64,000 bases of DNA from Pseudonocardia petroleophila (GCF_014235185.1 NZ_CP060131.1:4099501-4163500); one strand, 5' to 3'; shown: positions 17,121-26,393, counted from the first letter of the stretch. Notes: generated by a model not told the origin, from the letters alone. Numbers and translations: made by a program.

Positions 17121-17576
17121 GTGCACGTGATCGTGGCGACCGACGGGTCCCCGGCCTCCCTGGTGGGGGCGGAGCAGTTCCAGTGGATCGCGGACTCCCG
17201 CGAGATCACCGACGTCACCGTGGTGGCCGTCGTCAGCCCGTACGCCGCGGTGCCGTTCGCCAACGAGCTGACCGGGCGGCGCAACACCGAGCCGACCGAC
17301 TTCAGCTTCCAGGCCGAGGCCGAGGCCGCCGTCGACGTCGTGGCCGCCGTGTTCGACGGCTGGGGACCGGTGATCCACAAGCAGGTGCGCAGCGGCTCGC
17401 CCGCCACGGAGATCGTGCGTGCGGCGGAGGAGGCCGGCGCCGACCTCATCTCGCTGGCGGCCGGCGGCCGCGGGCTCACCTCGACCATCCTGCTGGGCAG
17501 CACCGCCTCGCGGGTGCAGCACTCCGCGCCGTGCCCGGTGCTGGTGTGCCGGCCGAGGCGCCCGGCGGGCACCTGA
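17121..17576 (+). CDS. Universal stress protein, single UspA domain
   Basis: 151 aa, GTG start 3 bp after the permease stop. ATP-loop-like motif AAGGRGLTSTILLGSTASRV (consensus G-x2-G-x9-G-S/T) near the C-terminus, and the first strand VIVATDGSPAS at the N-terminus. Likely a nucleotide-binding cytoplasmic protein that modulates the cotranscribed permease or stress survival. Confidence 0.88.
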   Translation: MHVIVATDGSPASLVGAEQFQWIADSREITDVTVVAVVSPYAAVPFANELTGRRNTEPTDFSFQAEAEAAVDVVAAVFDGWGPVIHKQVRSGSPATEIVRAAEEAGADLISLAAGGRGLTSTILLGSTASRVQHSAPCPVLVCRPRRPAGT

Positions 17577-17580
17577 GACC

Positions 17581-17600
17581 GGGGCTCCCGGGAGCGCCCC
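17581..17600. terminator. Hairpin between convergent genes
   Basis: GGGGCTCCC/GGGAGCGCCCC inverted repeat (one bulge) in the 24-bp gap between convergent uspA and lysR genes; probably a shared terminator. No T-run. Confidence 0.45.
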
Positions 17601-18530
17601 TCAGTCCGGCGGCCCGAGCTCGGGGAGTCCGGTGGCCCGGACCCGCCGCAGCGCGTCGAGCCCGGCGGCGACGACGGGCCGCCCGGCCGAGCCCGCGCGG
17701 ATCGCGGTCAGGACGTGCCGGACCGGGGCGCCCGCCCCGGTGACCGGGATGCGGCGGGTGTCGTGCCGGGCGGGCAGGGCGGCCAGGCGCGGGACGAGCG
17801 CGACGCCGAACCCGGCGGCGACGAGCGCCGCGCCGGTGTCCCACTCGTCGGCGTGGTGGGCGACGACCGGCTGGAAGCCCGCACCGGCGCAGGCCGTCGT
17901 GACCAGGCGGTGGTAGCTGCGCCCCGGCGTCCCCACGATCCACGGGTCGTCGGCGACCTCGGCCAGCGCGACGGCGGCGCGGCCGGCCAGCGGGTGGTCC
18001 GGCCCGACGAGGATGTCGAGCGGCTCGGTGCAGAGGGGGTGCTGCTCGAAGGCGGCGTCGGACCGCGGGGGGATGTCCGGGGTCGCGACCAGGACGGCGA
18101 CGTCGACCGCACCCGCGGCCAGCAGGTCGAAGGCCACCGCGGGCTCGGCCTCGCGCAGGTGCAGCCCCAGGCCGGGGTGGTCGCGGCGCAGCAGGGTCAG
18201 CGCCCGCGGGGCGACGACCGCGGCCGCGGTGGAGAACCCGCACAGCCGCAGCGTGCCGGTGAGCCCCCCGCTGCGGTGCGCCTCGAGATCGGCCTGCGCC
18301 CGTTCCCAGGCGGCGGTGAGCGCGGCGGTGTGCTCCAGGAGGGTGTGCGCGGCGGCGGTGAGCCGCACGGTGCGCCCGACCGGCTCGAGGAGGACGACGT
18401 CGAGCTCGCGGGCGAGCGCCTGCATCTGGTGCGACACGGCCGACGGGGTCAGCAGGCAGACCCGGGCCGCCGCGGTGACGGTCCCGTGGCGCGCGATCGC
18501 CTGCAGGACCGGGAGCCGTCGGTCGATCAT
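17601..18530 (-). CDS. LysR-family transcriptional regulator
   Basis: 309 aa: N-terminal winged HTH (LPVLQAIARHGTVTAAARVC, SAVSHQMQALARELDVVLLE) and a C-terminal LysR substrate domain. Start ATG 18530 matches the usual family N-terminus; an upstream frame start at 18584 adds 18 atypical residues. It is divergent from the N-methyl amino acid oxidase/Rieske pair and is the obvious regulator of it. A perfect TGTAC-N5-GTACA repeat (18530-18544) overlaps its own start codon, suggesting tight autoregulation. The inducer may be a betaine or N-methyl amino acid (inference). Confidence 0.87.
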   Translation of the reverse strand: MIDRRLPVLQAIARHGTVTAAARVCLLTPSAVSHQMQALARELDVVLLEPVGRTVRLTAAAHTLLEHTAALTAAWERAQADLEAHRSGGLTGTLRLCGFSTAAAVVAPRALTLLRRDHPGLGLHLREAEPAVAFDLLAAGAVDVAVLVATPDIPPRSDAAFEQHPLCTEPLDILVGPDHPLAGRAAVALAEVADDPWIVGTPGRSYHRLVTTACAGAGFQPVVAHHADEWDTGAALVAAGFGVALVPRLAALPARHDTRRIPVTGAGAPVRHVLTAIRAGSAGRPVVAAGLDALRRVRATGLPELGPPD

Positions 18531-18544
18531 GTACGGAACGTACA
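18530..18544. promoter_or_regulatory. TGTAC-N5-GTACA palindrome at lysR start
   Basis: Perfect 5-bp arms separated by GGAAC, covering the first base of the lysR start codon and lying 82 bp upstream of the divergent oxidase start. Good candidate for the LysR binding site. Confidence 0.5.
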
Positions 18545-18625
18545 AGGTCTGGTGCGTGAACCGGAGATGGACGTGCACGGTCACGGCCCCGACACTCGGC
18601 GGGAGGGCGGCGACGGGAGCGGGAC

Positions 18626-19810
18626 GTGGAGACCTACGGGGCGATCGTCGTGGGGTGCGGAGGGCTGGGGTCCGCGGCGCTGCACCGGCTGGCCCGCGAG
18701 CTCGGGCCGCGGGTGCTGGGTCTGGAGCAGTTCGGGCTGGGCCACGACCGCGGTGCCTCCCAGGACCACTCCCGGATCATCCGGCTCGTCCAGCACCAGC
18801 CGCAGTACGCGGCGCTGGCGCGCCCGGCCTACGCGGCGTGGGCGGAGGTCGAGGAGGAGTCGGGGCAGACGCTCGTGACCCGCACCGGCGGCCTGGTGAT
18901 CGAGGACCGCGCGGCGCGCCGGGGCGTCGACTCCGGTACGCGCAACATCGAGGGCTACACCGACGTGCTCGCCCGGTACGGCGTCGACCACGAGGTCCTC
19001 GACGCGGCAGGGATCACGGCCCGGTGGCCGCAGTTCCGACTCGACGGCGGCGAGGTCGCGCTCCACCAGTCCGAGTCGGGCATCGTCGACGCCGCCCGCG
19101 CCAACGCCGTGCACGTCGCGCTGGCGCGGGCCCACGGCGCGACCGTCCGCGAGCACGCCGCCGTCCGGTCCGTGCGTCCGGACGGCGCCGGGGTGGTGGT
19201 GGAGACCGACGAGCAGACGTTCCTCGCCGACCGGGTGGTCGTCACCGCGGACGCGTGGACCAACCGGGTGCTGCGCGGCTGCGGGGTGCACCTGCCGCTG
19301 ACCGTGACCCAGGAGCAGGTCACCTACTACGCCACGCCGCACCTGGCCGAGTTCTCCCCGGCCCGGTTCCCGGTGTTCATGTGGCACGGCGAGCACAACT
19401 TCTACGGCTTCCCCGTGTACGGCGAGGTCGCCACGAAGCTCGGGCAGCACATGGGCGGGCCCGAGACCACCGCCGAGGACCGCACGTTCGAGCCCGATCC
19501 GGTGCGCCGCGCGCGCTACGGCCGGTTCGTCGATCAGCACCTCCCGCGGTTCGGCGGGCCGGAGCTGTACACGCGGACCTGCCTCTACACCGTGCCGCCG
19601 GACCAGGACTTCGTGCTCGACACGGTCCCGGACCACCCGCAGGTGGCGGTCGCCGTCGGCGCCGGGCACGCGTACAAGTTCGCGGCGCTGATCGGCGGCC
19701 TGCTCGCCGACCTCGCGCTGGACCGGGCGCCGGCCCACCCGATCGACGCCTTCTCCCTCACCCGGCCCGCGCTGACCGACCCGGCCTTCGTGACGGCGTT
19801 CCATGTCTGA
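18626..19810 (+). CDS. FAD-dependent N-methyl amino acid oxidase, monomeric sarcosine oxidase type
   Basis: 394 aa, GTG start 18626. N-terminal FAD motif VVGCGGLGSAALHRLA (residues 8-23). Cys319 in TRTCLYTVPPDQDF lines up with the cysteine that binds FAD covalently in monomeric sarcosine oxidase, and Lys351 in GHAYKF with the oxygen-activating lysine. It should oxidise an N-methyl amine (sarcosine, N-methylproline or similar) with O2 to formaldehyde and peroxide. Its stop overlaps the following Rieske gene by 8 bp. With that gene it would perform successive demethylation of a betaine. The exact substrate is uncertain. Confidence 0.87.
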   Translation: METYGAIVVGCGGLGSAALHRLARELGPRVLGLEQFGLGHDRGASQDHSRIIRLVQHQPQYAALARPAYAAWAEVEEESGQTLVTRTGGLVIEDRAARRGVDSGTRNIEGYTDVLARYGVDHEVLDAAGITARWPQFRLDGGEVALHQSESGIVDAARANAVHVALARAHGATVREHAAVRSVRPDGAGVVVETDEQTFLADRVVVTADAWTNRVLRGCGVHLPLTVTQEQVTYYATPHLAEFSPARFPVFMWHGEHNFYGFPVYGEVATKLGQHMGGPETTAEDRTFEPDPVRRARYGRFVDQHLPRFGGPELYTRTCLYTVPPDQDFVLDTVPDHPQVAVAVGAGHAYKFAALIGGLLADLALDRAPAHPIDAFSLTRPALTDPAFVTAFHV

Positions 19811-21122
19811 CCCCCACGCCGGGCTGCCGGCCCGACCCGTCGACCCCGCACGGTTCACCGACGAGTCGCTCTACGCCGCGACCCGGCTGCCCGTCGAGTC
19901 GGCCGCGACCCTGCTCCCCGACGCCTACACCAGCCCGGAGTTCCTCGCACTGGAGCAGGAGCGGGTGTTCGCGACCGGGTGGGTCGCCGTCGGCTGCACC
20001 GCAGACGTGGCGGCGCCGGGCGCGTGCCTCGTCGTCGAGGTCGCGGGGCGCTCGGTGATCGTCACCCGCAATCGGGACGGCGCGCTGCGCGCGTTCCACA
20101 ACGTCTGCCGGCACCGCGCGACCGCCCTGCTGCCGCCCGGGGCCGGGCACGTCGGCCGGGGCGACCGGATCCGCTGCCCCTACCACTCCTGGGCCTACGA
20201 CCTCGACGGTGCGTGCCTGGGCACGCCGCTGTTCGAGGGCTCCGACGTCCCGGCCGGGCAGGAGCCGGTCTTCGACACCGCCCCCGCCCGGGCCTTCGAC
20301 CGCGCCGACCACGGCCTGCTCCCGGTCGCCGTCGACAGCTGGGGCTTCCTGCTCGTCGTCAGCCTGGACCCCGACCCGGGCCCGCTCGTCGAACAGCTCG
20401 GTGACCTGCCGCAGCGCTTCGCCTCCTACGACCTGGAGCGGTGGGTGCCGCAGCGCCGCCGGACCTACGAGGTCGCGGCGAACTGGAAGCTCGTCGGCGA
20501 GAACTTCATGGAGTACTACCACCTGCCCTGGGTGCACCCGGAGCTGAGCCGGGTCTCGAGGTTCTCCGACCACTACCGGTGGCAGGGCCCGGGGATGTAC
20601 ACGGGCATGTGCACGACCCCGGTCTCGCGCAACAGCGACGCCGGCGGCTGGGACGGGCTGCGCCCGGTCGGCGGCCTGACCGGGGAGGACGCCGACAGCG
20701 GCCGGTTCGTGTGGCTCTTCCCGAGCACCGCGCTGAGCGTGCTGCCCAACCACGCCTTCGTGCTGTTCACCCGCCCGGCCGCGCCGGGGCGGACGGTCGA
20801 GACGGCGGTGCTCCTGGCGCACCCCGACTCCCTGGACGACCCCGACCACGAGGCCGGCCTGGACGCGCTCGCGGAGTTCTGGGACCTGGTCAACCGCCAG
20901 GACCTCGAGATCGTCGAACGCGTCCAGCAGGGGATCGCGAACCCCGCCTACCGCGGTGGGCGCCTGTGCTACCGGTTCGAGGAACCGCTGCACCGCTTCC
21001 AGAACATGGTCGTCGACCGGGTGGTGGGCCGGCACCGGATCCCGCCGGGGGACGAGACCCGCACGGCCCGGATGTTCCCGGACCCCGTCAGCGCCAGCCC
21101 AGCTCCGGGGCCAGGTGGGTGA
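19803..21122 (+). CDS. Rieske non-heme iron oxygenase, betaine demethylase type
   Basis: 439 aa. The Rieske [2Fe-2S] site is Cys102-x-His104 and Cys125-x2-His128, and the mononuclear iron site is in ENFMEYYHLPWVHPEL (about 230-245). This matches choline monooxygenase, glycine-betaine (GbcA) and stachydrine demethylases more than aromatic dioxygenases; no small (beta) subunit or reductase gene is adjacent. Translationally coupled to the upstream oxidase. Its last 35 bases overlap the convergent LLM gene. Likely removes a methyl from a quaternary amine, using an electron donor encoded elsewhere. Confidence 0.85.
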   Translation: MSDPHAGLPARPVDPARFTDESLYAATRLPVESAATLLPDAYTSPEFLALEQERVFATGWVAVGCTADVAAPGACLVVEVAGRSVIVTRNRDGALRAFHNVCRHRATALLPPGAGHVGRGDRIRCPYHSWAYDLDGACLGTPLFEGSDVPAGQEPVFDTAPARAFDRADHGLLPVAVDSWGFLLVVSLDPDPGPLVEQLGDLPQRFASYDLERWVPQRRRTYEVAANWKLVGENFMEYYHLPWVHPELSRVSRFSDHYRWQGPGMYTGMCTTPVSRNSDAGGWDGLRPVGGLTGEDADSGRFVWLFPSTALSVLPNHAFVLFTRPAAPGRTVETAVLLAHPDSLDDPDHEAGLDALAEFWDLVNRQDLEIVERVQQGIANPAYRGGRLCYRFEEPLHRFQNMVVDRVVGRHRIPPGDETRTARMFPDPVSASPAPGPGG

Positions 21123-22107
21123 GGACCGCCTCCACCACGTGGGCGTTGTAGTCCACGCCCAGCTGGGTCGGCACGGTGAGCAGCAGCGTGTCGGCGGCGG
21201 CGATCGCCTCGTCCTCGGCCAGCTCGTCGACCAGCTTGTCCGGCTCGCCCGCGTAGGTCCTTCCGAAGCGGGCGTTGCCGCCGTCGAGGAACCCGACCTG
21301 GTCGGTGCTGTGGCGCTCGCGCCAGAACAGCTGCTTGTCGAGGTCGTCGACGATCGGGAAGATGCTGCGGCTCACCGACACCCGGGGCGCGCGGTCGTGG
21401 CCCGCGTCGGCCCAGGCGTCGCGGAAGCGCCGGATCTGCTCGGCCTGCAGCTGGTGGAAGGGCACGCCGGTGTCCTCGGAGAGCAGCGTCGAGCTCATCA
21501 GGTTCATGCCCTGGCGCGCGGTCCACTCGGCCGTCGCGCGCGTGCCGGCGCCCCACCAGATCCGGTCGCGCAGACCGGGGGACTGCGGCTCGATGCGCAG
21601 CAGGCCCGGGGGGTTGGGGAACATCGGGCGCGGGTTCGGCCGCGCGAAGGCCTCGCCCTGGATGACCTCGAGGAACCGGCTGGTGTGCCGGCGGGCCATG
21701 TCGGCGTCGGTCTCGCCCTCGGCCGGCTCGTGGCCGAAGTGGCGGAACCCGTCGACGACCTGCTCGGGCGATCCCCGGCTGATCCCGAGGTGGAGCCTGC
21801 CGCCGGAGATGAGGTCGGCCGCGGCGGCGTCCTCGGCCATGTAGAGCGGGTTCTCGTAGCGCATGTCGATGATGCCGGTGCCCAGCTCGATCCGGCTGGT
21901 GCGGGCCCCGGCCGCGGCGAGCAGCGGGAACGGCGACGCCAGCTGCTGCGCGAAGTGGTGGACCCGGAAGTACGCCCCGTCTGCGCCCAGCTCCTCCGCG
22001 GCGACCGCGAGCTCGATGGACTGCAGCAGCGCGTCACCGCCGGACCGCACCATCGAGTGCGGCGAGTCCGACCAGTGCCCGAAGGAGAGGAAACCGATGT
22101 TCTTCAC
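21088..22107 (-). CDS. LLM-class flavin-dependent oxidoreductase
   Basis: 339 aa luciferase-like TIM barrel using FMN or F420. Characteristic blocks: N-terminal strand NIGFLSFGHW, RIELGTGIIDMRYENPLYMAEDAAAADLISGGRLHLGISRG, and a C-terminal VDELAED region. Its start region is 75 bp from the divergent acyl-CoA dehydrogenase; the 3' end overlaps the Rieske gene by 35 bp. No partner flavin reductase adjacent. Substrate unknown. Confidence 0.87.
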   Translation of the reverse strand: MKNIGFLSFGHWSDSPHSMVRSGGDALLQSIELAVAAEELGADGAYFRVHHFAQQLASPFPLLAAAGARTSRIELGTGIIDMRYENPLYMAEDAAAADLISGGRLHLGISRGSPEQVVDGFRHFGHEPAEGETDADMARRHTSRFLEVIQGEAFARPNPRPMFPNPPGLLRIEPQSPGLRDRIWWGAGTRATAEWTARQGMNLMSSTLLSEDTGVPFHQLQAEQIRRFRDAWADAGHDRAPRVSVSRSIFPIVDDLDKQLFWRERHSTDQVGFLDGGNARFGRTYAGEPDKLVDELAEDEAIAAADTLLLTVPTQLGVDYNAHVVEAVLTHLAPELGWR

Positions 22108-22181
22108 CTCTCAACCAACTCGCCGGCGGCGTGCGGCATTCCGGGTCCCGGCCGCGCCCACGATCTGGTTATGGTCCCCCG

Positions 22182-23348
22182 GTGGACTTCGAGCTGACCG
22201 ATGATCACCAGACGATCCGGACGGCGATCGCGGAGCTGGCGGGCGAGTTCGACGACCGGTACTGGATGACCAGGGACCGGGAGCACGCGTTCCCCACGGA
22301 GTTCTACGACGCCCTGGCCACCGGTGGCTGGCTCGGGGTGACCACGCCCGAGGAGTACGGCGGGCACGGGCTGGGGATCACCGAGGCGTCGATCATCCTG
22401 GAGGAGGTCGCGCGTTCGGGCGGGGGGATGAACGCGGCGAGTGCGATCCACCTGTCGATCTTCGGGATGCACCCGGTGATCCTGCACGGGTCCGCGGAGC
22501 TCAAGGCGCGGACGCTGCCGCGGATCGTCGACGGCTCGCTGCACGTGTGCTTCGGGGTCACCGAGCCCGGTGCGGGGCTGGACACCACGAAGATCACGAC
22601 GTTCGCGCGGCGCGACGGGGACTCCTACATCGTGAACGGGCGCAAGGTGTGGATCTCCAAGGCGCAGGAGTCGGAGAAGGTCCTGCTGCTGACCCGCACG
22701 ACGAAGTTCGAGGACTGCGCGAAGAAGACCGACGGCATGACGCTGTTCCTCACCGACCTGGACCGGGCGCACGTCGACGTCCGGCCGATCGCGAAGATGG
22801 GTCGCAACGCGGTGAGCTCGAACGAGCTGTTCATCGACGACCTGCGGGTTCCGGTGGAGGACCGGGTCGGGGAGGAGGGGCAGGGCTTCCGCTACATCCT
22901 CGACGGCCTGAACCCGGAGCGGATGCTCATCGCGGCGGAGGCGCTGGGGATCGGGCGGGTCGCACTCGACACCGCGGTCCGCTACGGCAACGAGCGCGAG
23001 GTGTTCGGGCGGCCGATCGGGATGAACCAGGGGCTGCAGTTCCCGCTGGCCGACTCGCTGGCCCGCCTCGACGCCGCGGAGCTCACGCTGCGGAAGGCGA
23101 CCTGGCTCTACGACCGGGGCCTGCCGTGCGGGCGGGAGGCGAACACGGCGAAGTACCTGTGCGCGGACGCCGGGTTCGACGCGGCGGACCGGGCGCTGCA
23201 GACCCACGGGGGGATGGGGTACTCCGAGGAGTACCACGTGGCGCGGTACTTCCGGGAGGCGCGGCTGCTCAAGATCGCGCCGTTGAGCCAGGAGATGGTG
23301 CTGAACTACCTCGGCTCGCACGTGCTGGGCCTGCCGAGGAGCTACTGA
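22182..23348 (+). CDS. Acyl-CoA dehydrogenase
   Basis: 388 aa FAD enzyme that introduces an alpha-beta double bond in an acyl-CoA. Signatures: CFGVTEPGAGLDTTKITTFA (about 123-142), QTHGGMGYSEEYHVARYFR (about 345-363), and Asp/Glu base region near the C-terminus. GTG 22182 is preferred because similarity begins at VDFELTDDHQ; a frame start at 22131 has unrelated residues. It is first of a three-gene coupled operon (TGATG overlap with the CoA-transferase). Close in style to cyclohexanecarboxyl- or short-chain acyl-CoA dehydrogenases. Confidence 0.9.
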   Translation: MDFELTDDHQTIRTAIAELAGEFDDRYWMTRDREHAFPTEFYDALATGGWLGVTTPEEYGGHGLGITEASIILEEVARSGGGMNAASAIHLSIFGMHPVILHGSAELKARTLPRIVDGSLHVCFGVTEPGAGLDTTKITTFARRDGDSYIVNGRKVWISKAQESEKVLLLTRTTKFEDCAKKTDGMTLFLTDLDRAHVDVRPIAKMGRNAVSSNELFIDDLRVPVEDRVGEEGQGFRYILDGLNPERMLIAAEALGIGRVALDTAVRYGNEREVFGRPIGMNQGLQFPLADSLARLDAAELTLRKATWLYDRGLPCGREANTAKYLCADAGFDAADRALQTHGGMGYSEEYHVARYFREARLLKIAPLSQEMVLNYLGSHVLGLPRSY

Positions 23349-24565
23349 TGATCGACCTGCGGCGCCACGTCGCGGCGGGGGACGGCGTCTGGTGGGGGCA
23401 GGCCGCGGCCGAGGCCACCCCGCTCGTCGACGCGCTGCACGCCCAGGTCGGCGACATCGGGGCGGTCCGCGGGTTCTGCGGGATCGCCCCGCACCGCCGC
23501 GACCGGCCCCCCGGGCTGACCCTCGTCTCGTACGGGGCGATGGGGGAGCTGCGGCGGGTCCCGGGCCTGGAGATCGTGCCCGGCCACTACTCGACGCTGC
23601 CGCGGCTGTTCGCGCAGCGGCTGCTCCCCGGCGACGTCGGGCTGGTCCAGGTGGCGCCGCCCGGCCCGGACGGCACGTGCTCGCTCGGGATCGGGGTCGA
23701 CTACGCCGCCGACGCCGCGCGCTGGTCCCGCACCCTGATCGCCGAGATCAACCACCGGATGCCGGTCACCGCCGGCACTCCCGGCATCCCGCTCGACCGG
23801 TTCGCCGCCGTCGTCGAGACCGACCGCGCGCTGCCGGAGTTCCCCGACCGCACCCCCGACGCCGTCGACGAGGCGATCGCGGCGCACGTCGCCGACCTGG
23901 TCCGCGACGGCGACACGATCCAGCTGGGCGTCGGGTCGCTGCCCGCCGCGATCCTGAACGGCCTGTCCGGGCACCGCGACCTCGGCGTGCACACCGGGAT
24001 GATCACCGACGGCGTGCTGCGGCTGGTCGACGCGGGCGTGATCACCGGGCGCCACAAGGAGATCGACCCCGGGGTCGTCGTCACCGGCACCGCGCTGGGC
24101 GGCGCCGACCTCTACGCCCGGGTCGGCGGGATGCCGGTCGAGTTCCGGCCGGCGGGCTACACGCACGGCGCCGCCGTCCTCGCCCGGCTGTCGCGGCTGG
24201 TGTCGATCAACTCCGCCCTGCAGGTCGACCTCACCGGCCAGGTCAACGGCGAGTCGGTCGGCGGCCGCTACCTCGGCGGCGTCGGCGGGCAGGCCGACTT
24301 CTCCGGGGCCGCGGCCCGCACCGGCGCGCGCTCGGTGATCGCCCTGCGGTCGACGAGCGGCGGGGCGTCGACGATCGTGCCCCTGCTCGACCACGGCACG
24401 GTCACCACCGCCCGCGCCGACGTCGACACCGTCGTCACCGAGCACGGCGTCGCGCACCTGCGGGGCCGCCCGCTGCACGAACGCCCGGCCCACCTCGCGG
24501 CGATCGCCGCCCCGGAGCACCGCGACACACTGCTGAGCGACACACTGCTGAGAGGACGACGATGA
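23348..24565 (+). CDS. Acetyl-CoA hydrolase/CoA-transferase family protein
   Basis: 405 aa, 4-hydroxybutyrate/butyrate CoA-transferase type (two-domain fold in one chain). Visible blocks: IQLGVGSLPAAILNGLSGHRDLGVHTGMITDG, NSALQVDLTGQVNGES with the catalytic Glu region, GVGGQADFSGAA, and VVTEHGVAHLRGRPL. It activates a carboxylic acid by taking CoA from acetyl-CoA or a similar donor. ATG overlaps the dehydrogenase stop (TGATG) and its own stop overlaps the SDR start (ATGA), so it works in the same pathway. Confidence 0.87.
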   Translation: MIDLRRHVAAGDGVWWGQAAAEATPLVDALHAQVGDIGAVRGFCGIAPHRRDRPPGLTLVSYGAMGELRRVPGLEIVPGHYSTLPRLFAQRLLPGDVGLVQVAPPGPDGTCSLGIGVDYAADAARWSRTLIAEINHRMPVTAGTPGIPLDRFAAVVETDRALPEFPDRTPDAVDEAIAAHVADLVRDGDTIQLGVGSLPAAILNGLSGHRDLGVHTGMITDGVLRLVDAGVITGRHKEIDPGVVVTGTALGGADLYARVGGMPVEFRPAGYTHGAAVLARLSRLVSINSALQVDLTGQVNGESVGGRYLGGVGGQADFSGAAARTGARSVIALRSTSGGASTIVPLLDHGTVTTARADVDTVVTEHGVAHLRGRPLHERPAHLAAIAAPEHRDTLLSDTLLRGRR

Positions 24566-25314
24566 CCAGAACCGCATTCGTCACCGGAGGGGCCCGGGGC
24601 ATCGGCCGGAGCATCGCGACGACGCTCGGCGCCCAGGGCTTCCGGGTCGGGGTCGTCGACCGCGACCTCGAACCGGCGCGGGCCACCGCCGAGGCGATCA
24701 CCGCGGCCGGCGGCACCGCGATCGCGGTGTGGGCCGACGTCACCGACACGGCCTCGGTGCGGGCGGCGGTGGAGACCGTCACCGCCGAGCTGGGGCCGGT
24801 CGACGTCGCGGTCAACAACGCCGGGTGGGACGACTTCATGAACTTCGTCGACACCACCGAGGAGTTCTGGGAGAAGGTCCTCGACATCAACTTCACGGGC
24901 GCGCTGCGGGTCTGCCACGCCGTCGTGCCCGGCATGACGGAGCGCGGCTACGGCCGGATCGTCAACATCGGGTCCGACGCCGGCCGCGTCGGGTCGTCGC
25001 TGGAGGCCGTCTACTCCGGGGCGAAGGGCGGCATCATCGCCTTCACCAAGACCCTCGCCCGGGAGATCGCGTCGACGGGCGTCACGGCCAACACGGTGTG
25101 CCCCGGCCCGACCGACACCGCGATGCTGCGCGCCTACGCCGACAGCTCGCCCGACGGCGCGAAGGTCCTGGCCGGGATGACCCGCGCGGTGCCGATGCGC
25201 CGCCTGGCCCAGCCCGCCGACGTCGCCGCCGCGGTGGCGTTCTTCGCCTCCGGGCCCGCGGGCTACATCACCGGCCAGACGCTGTCGGTCAGCGGCGGAC
25301 TGACGATGGCCTGA
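24562..25314 (+). CDS. Short-chain dehydrogenase, 2-hydroxycyclohexanecarboxyl-CoA dehydrogenase-like
   Basis: 250 aa classical SDR: TGGARGIGRS (8-17), NNAG (90-93), catalytic Ser about 141 and Tyr-x3-Lys in YSGAKGG (about 153-157). It ends with the usual ITGQTLSVSGGL. The combination acyl-CoA dehydrogenase, CoA-transferase and this SDR resembles the bad-type route from cyclohexanecarboxylate to a ring-cleavable 2-oxo-CoA, but no ring hydrolase is seen here. ATGA overlap with the gene before. Confidence 0.85.
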   Translation: MTRTAFVTGGARGIGRSIATTLGAQGFRVGVVDRDLEPARATAEAITAAGGTAIAVWADVTDTASVRAAVETVTAELGPVDVAVNNAGWDDFMNFVDTTEEFWEKVLDINFTGALRVCHAVVPGMTERGYGRIVNIGSDAGRVGSSLEAVYSGAKGGIIAFTKTLAREIASTGVTANTVCPGPTDTAMLRAYADSSPDGAKVLAGMTRAVPMRRLAQPADVAAAVAFFASGPAGYITGQTLSVSGGLTMA

Positions 25315-25342
25315 GCGCGGCCGCCCGGACGGGGGCCGGTTC

Positions 25343-25387
25343 GGGCCGGACGTCCCCGGTGTCGGCGCCGGAACGGGCCGAAGGCCC
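25343..25387. promoter_or_regulatory. Two DosR/DevR-like boxes upstream of tandem uspA
   Basis: GGGCCGGACGTCCC (25343-25356, preceded by TTC) and GGGCCGAAGGCCC (25375-25387). They have GGGNC/GNCCC half-sites as in the DosR box. A third copy, GGGCCGAACGTCCC, lies at 26687-26700. Hypoxia/dormancy control of UspA genes by DosR is well known in mycobacteria. Confidence 0.45.
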
Positions 25388-25469
25388 TGGCGACGGGGGT
25401 CGGGTGCCGCTGCCGGTGCGCCCGGCCGCGGACGAGGGTGGGGGTGCACCCCCACCCGAGGAGAACGCG

Positions 25470-26393
25470 ATGAGCGAGCACGACATCCGGCGGACCGTGG
25501 TCGTCGGCGTCGACGGATCCGACAGCGCGACGGACGCCGTCCGCTGGGGCGCGGCGGAGGCCGCCCGCAGGCGGGTCCCGCTGCGGCTGGTGATCGGGTT
25601 CGGCTGGCCGGCCGAGGAGCACCTGCCGCACGGGACCGCCTACCGGGAGCAGCTGCTGGGGCGGGCCCGCGGGCACCTGGCGGCCGCGGCCGGGGTGGCC
25701 GCGGCGCAGCAGCCGGGCCTCGACGTCGAGCAGCAGCTGATCGTCGGGTCGCCGATCGCGGTCCTCGGGGCCGAGGCGGAGCGCGCGCAGCTCGTCGTCG
25801 TCGGCGACCGGGGTGCGAGCCGGCTGGAGGGGCTGCTGCTGGGCTCGGTCGCCGTGGCGCTGGCCGCGCACGCGGCGTGCCCCGTCGCGGTCGTGCGGTG
25901 GGCGGAGCGGGAGTCGGCGGAGAACGGGTCGCTGCCCGTGGTGCTCGGGGTGGACGGGTCCGCCACGAGCCAGGCGGCGATCGCGTTCGCCTTCGAGGCC
26001 GCGTCGGCGCGGAAGGTCCCGGTGGTGGCGGTGCACACCTGGTCGGGCATGGTGTTCGACCCCGGGGTGGCGTCGATGGGGATCGACTGGGCCGCGATCG
26101 AGGACGCCGAGCGGGAGCTGCTGGCCGACCAGCTGGCGGGGTGGGCGGAGAAGTTCCCCGACACCTTCGTCGAGCAGGTCGTCACCCGCGACCGGCCCGC
26201 GCACGCCCTGCTCGAGCAGGCGGCCCGGGCCCAGCTGGTGGTGGTCGGGTCCCGCGGGCGGGGCGAGGTCGCCGGTCTGGTGCTGGGGTCGGTGGGCAAC
26301 GCGCTGGTGCACCGCTCACCGTGCCCGGTGGTCGTCGTGCGCCCGGACGCCGCGGCGCCCGTGCAGCCGGGCGGCCGGGAACGCCGGGGGTGA
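25470..26393 (+). CDS. Universal stress protein, tandem UspA domains
   Basis: 307 aa with two UspA domains (about 8-145 and 155-295). Each has a VVGVDGS/VLGVDGS strand and the ATP-loop GDRGASRLEGLLLGSVA and GSRGRGEVAGLVLGSVGNA. ATG 25470 follows GAGGAG. Typical actinobacterial dormancy/hypoxia-type Usp; the two upstream DosR-like boxes support that. It binds ATP in the cytoplasm; downstream role unknown. Confidence 0.92.
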   Translation: MSEHDIRRTVVVGVDGSDSATDAVRWGAAEAARRRVPLRLVIGFGWPAEEHLPHGTAYREQLLGRARGHLAAAAGVAAAQQPGLDVEQQLIVGSPIAVLGAEAERAQLVVVGDRGASRLEGLLLGSVAVALAAHAACPVAVVRWAERESAENGSLPVVLGVDGSATSQAAIAFAFEAASARKVPVVAVHTWSGMVFDPGVASMGIDWAAIEDAERELLADQLAGWAEKFPDTFVEQVVTRDRPAHALLEQAARAQLVVVGSRGRGEVAGLVLGSVGNALVHRSPCPVVVVRPDAAAPVQPGGRERRG

